Shown here: positions 62,489 through 64,000 of the stretch, piece by piece
Layout: every line of letters starts with the position of its first letter
Position numbering within the stretch: position 1 is the first letter of the stretch
Source: Candidatus Vicinibacter proximus
GTDB lineage: Bacteria > Bacteroidota > Bacteroidia > Chitinophagales > Saprospiraceae
Assembly (NCBI GenBank): GCA_016713905.1
Contig: JADJOE010000001.1
Location: 124,001 to 188,000, forward strand
Direction of reading: 5' to 3'
Length of the DNA stretch: 64,000 nucleotides
Translations under genes and position numbers: made by a program
The notes under the pieces: generated by a model
The model's input: only the letters and a program-made list of their open reading frames with translations
Told to the model about the DNA's origin: nothing
Database searches by the model: none

Positions 62489-63629
62489 AGTATTGCACTT
62501 CATTGATTTCTTTCTTCCAGAAACAATGAATTGGATCCAGGAAATGTTGAATCAAAGCTCTGATGCCTGCGCTCATTATTTATGTTGCAGATATTATAAC
62601 CAAAGTGATCTTATAAACATTACAAAAATTAAAGATGTTGGAATTCTATCTGGTTATCCAATTTCCTTTTACTCAAAATTCAAAGCTTTAGTGGTTGAGA
62701 AAAATAGATTGATATCAATAAGAAAATTTATTGAAAATGAAGAAATTCAAATATTACATTTTCACTTTGGTAACGTAGCTTTGAGATTTTCTGAATTGAT
62801 TAACGAATTCGCAGAAAAATGTTTAATTTCTCTCTATGGTTATGACTATGAGTATTTGCCAACTAAAGATTCTACTACCAAAGGTAAATATTTATCATTT
62901 TCAAAGCGTGGAGTTCGTTTCGCAGTAGAAGGAACTTTTAGTAAAAAATTACTTGAAAGTTATGGTATTGAGTCTCAAAATATAGTCATTATTCAAATGA
63001 TATTTCATAGGTCAACACCTAAAAGAATTCCATCCCTCACTAAACCGATAATTCTTGCACAAATTGCAACTTATACAGAAAAAAAAGGACAAGACATTTT
63101 ATTAATGGCTTTGGCTAAATCAAAATTTAAAAATAGATTTAAAATTATATTCCACGGTGAAATTGCAAATCAAAAATATTATTCCAGACTCCAAATTATT
63201 GCCGACAATTATCAACTAAAAAATGTCTTCTTTGGAGGTAAACTAAGTGTAATTGAATATATTAAGTTGCTTGGCAATATCCATATTTTAGTTAATCTTA
63301 GTAAAAGAACAAAACTAAACGATACAGAAGGTGGGTGTCCTGTAAGCATTAAAGACGCACTAACTCTTGGAAAGCCGGTATTTACTACAAATCATTGTGA
63401 TATTCCCGAAATTGCTGTGCACGGTTACAATGCCTGGATTGCAAAGGAGAACGATATTGAAGATTCAGCAAATATGTTAGATCAAATTGCATCTTTGAGC
63501 CAATCCATGTACGTTGCTTTTTCAAATCACTGTCTGGAATCAACCAAAACCAAGCTTAATTCCAATCTTACAGCCCAACAATTGGCTGAGGCATATAAAT
63601 TGATTATCAATGAAAATTTATTTGCTTAG
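62478..63629 (+). CDS. Family 4 glycosyltransferase
   Basis: A 383-residue GT-B enzyme. The N-terminal domain carries IQILHFHFGNVALRFSELI and ISLYGYDYEYLP. The nucleotide-sugar-binding C-terminal domain starts at about residue 190 with ILAQIATYTEKKGQDILLMAL, continues with KIIFHGEIANQKYYSRLQ, VFFGGKLSVIEYIKLLGNIH and EGGCPVSIKDALTLGKPVF, and ends the motif with the sugar-binding Glu region (E-x7-E type). It resembles the colanic-acid-type WcaL/AmsK branch. It overlaps the asparagine-synthase-like gene by 11 bases and the next gene by 20. Confidence 0.87.
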   Translation: MKIKVLHFIDFFLPETMNWIQEMLNQSSDACAHYLCCRYYNQSDLINITKIKDVGILSGYPISFYSKFKALVVEKNRLISIRKFIENEEIQILHFHFGNVALRFSELINEFAEKCLISLYGYDYEYLPTKDSTTKGKYLSFSKRGVRFAVEGTFSKKLLESYGIESQNIVIIQMIFHRSTPKRIPSLTKPIILAQIATYTEKKGQDILLMALAKSKFKNRFKIIFHGEIANQKYYSRLQIIADNYQLKNVFFGGKLSVIEYIKLLGNIHILVNLSKRTKLNDTEGGCPVSIKDALTLGKPVFTTNHCDIPEIAVHGYNAWIAKENDIEDSANMLDQIASLSQSMYVAFSNHCLESTKTKLNSNLTAQQLAEAYKLIINENLFA

Positions 63630-64000
63630 TCCGCATAAATTTCCTACTAGAAATCCAAGAACGCTCAGAATTGAAGGCGTTCGTAAAATTTTATCACAAA
63701 AATGGACGGTCCAAACGCTTAGCTCTAGACTTCAGCGTAAAATTAATGATAAAAAGAATCCGACCAGTTACAATTTATCTAAAACAAGATTTGCTCGATT
63801 ATTAAAATTAATTGCCTTTCCAGATGTATATATAATTGACAACATAATCATCGCTTTTAAATACATATTCATTCATTCAAATAAAGATAATGTTTTTATA
63901 ACTTTTTCCCACCCATTTTCAACTCATTTTACAGGACTTGTAAGTAAAATGATTTGGCCTAAACGAATATGGATTGCTGATATAGGAGATCTTTACCTCA
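63610..64000 (+). CDS. Glycosyltransferase, N-terminal part (cut by right edge)
   Basis: The frame starts with ATG at 63610, inside the end of the previous gene, and stays open to the window end (130 codons). The opening KIYLLSPHKFPTRNPRTLRI, then DVYIIDNIIIAFKYI, NVFITFSHPFSTHFTGLVSK and KRIWIADIGDLYL look like the N-terminal Rossmann half of a GT-B (GT4-type) enzyme; the ITFSHPFSTH and ADIGDL strands are typical. It probably continues the polysaccharide operon. No specificity can be given. Confidence 0.75.
   Translation, partial: MKIYLLSPHKFPTRNPRTLRIEGVRKILSQKWTVQTLSSRLQRKINDKKNPTSYNLSKTRFARLLKLIAFPDVYIIDNIIIAFKYIFIHSNKDNVFITFSHPFSTHFTGLVSKMIWPKRIWIADIGDLYL

Overview
The window is AT-rich chromosomal DNA from a member of the Bacteroidota. 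Family-specific genes support this: a PorQ-like and a PorU-like (C25 sortase) component of the type IX secretion system (T9SS), the gliding lipoprotein GldD with GldE beside mutY and ssb, a protein with a T9SS C-terminal sorting domain, and DUF3078, DUF547 and PagL-like outer-membrane proteins. Many genes are also preceded by the Bacteroidota -7 box TAnnTTTG, in several cases with a TTG or TTTG about 19-20 nt upstream. A Saprospirales-like lineage is my inference from the very long PorU-like protein and the general look of the proteins; it was not tested. No rRNA, tRNA, CRISPR array, insertion sequence, integrase or prophage was seen.

Layout. 1-3 kb: genes for GDP-D-glycero-alpha-D-manno-heptose synthesis (hddA, gmhA and an hddC-gmhB fusion). 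3-7 kb: queE, then convergent with it a Dna2-like nuclease-helicase. 7-12.8 kb: envelope and housekeeping genes (two OmpA-domain proteins, a DUF937 protein with EF-hand-like loops, an outer-membrane barrel, metK, a polyprenyl-phosphate-type glycosyltransferase). 12.8-18.6 kb: a minus-strand unit with a YdiJ-like FAD/Fe-S oxidoreductase, folC and ubiX, and divergent from it a BetR-like regulator. 18.7-22.7 kb: porQ, a MORN-repeat lipoprotein and a PpiD-like foldase. 23-28 kb: a NatAB-type ABC transporter, a glycosyltransferase and uvrC in one minus-strand run. 28-32.8 kb: an unknown secreted coiled-coil protein, dnaB, rluB-type pseudouridine synthase and a DUF3078 protein. 33.8-38.8 kb: an M28 peptidase followed by mutY-ssb-gldE-gldD. 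39-43.6 kb: recA, histidine ammonia-lyase overlapping a PagL-like lipid A deacylase, and a DUF547 protein.

44.2-46.4 kb holds a compact arsenosugar-type cluster (AhpD-like protein, radical SAM protein ArsS, TIGR04283-type glycosyltransferase) without a visible arsM. 46.4-52.2 kb holds a spermidine-synthase-like methyltransferase, metG, a T9SS cargo protein, rsmG and a membrane glycosyltransferase. 52.3-57.3 kb is a single 1668-residue PorU2-like C25 protease. 57.4 kb to the right edge is a surface-polysaccharide locus: an unrecognised probable alpha/alpha-barrel protein and a FemAB/GNAT-type acyltransferase on the minus strand, then Wzx-type flippase, an asparagine-synthase-like protein with a degenerate glutaminase domain, and two glycosyltransferases on the plus strand. 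The last of these runs off the edge.

Overall this is mostly core-genome sequence with two accessory-looking parts: the arsenosugar cluster and the polysaccharide locus. The most promising places for undescribed biology are the polysaccharide locus, the coupling of histidine ammonia-lyase to a lipid A deacylase, and a structured intergenic region at 22.7-23.1 kb.
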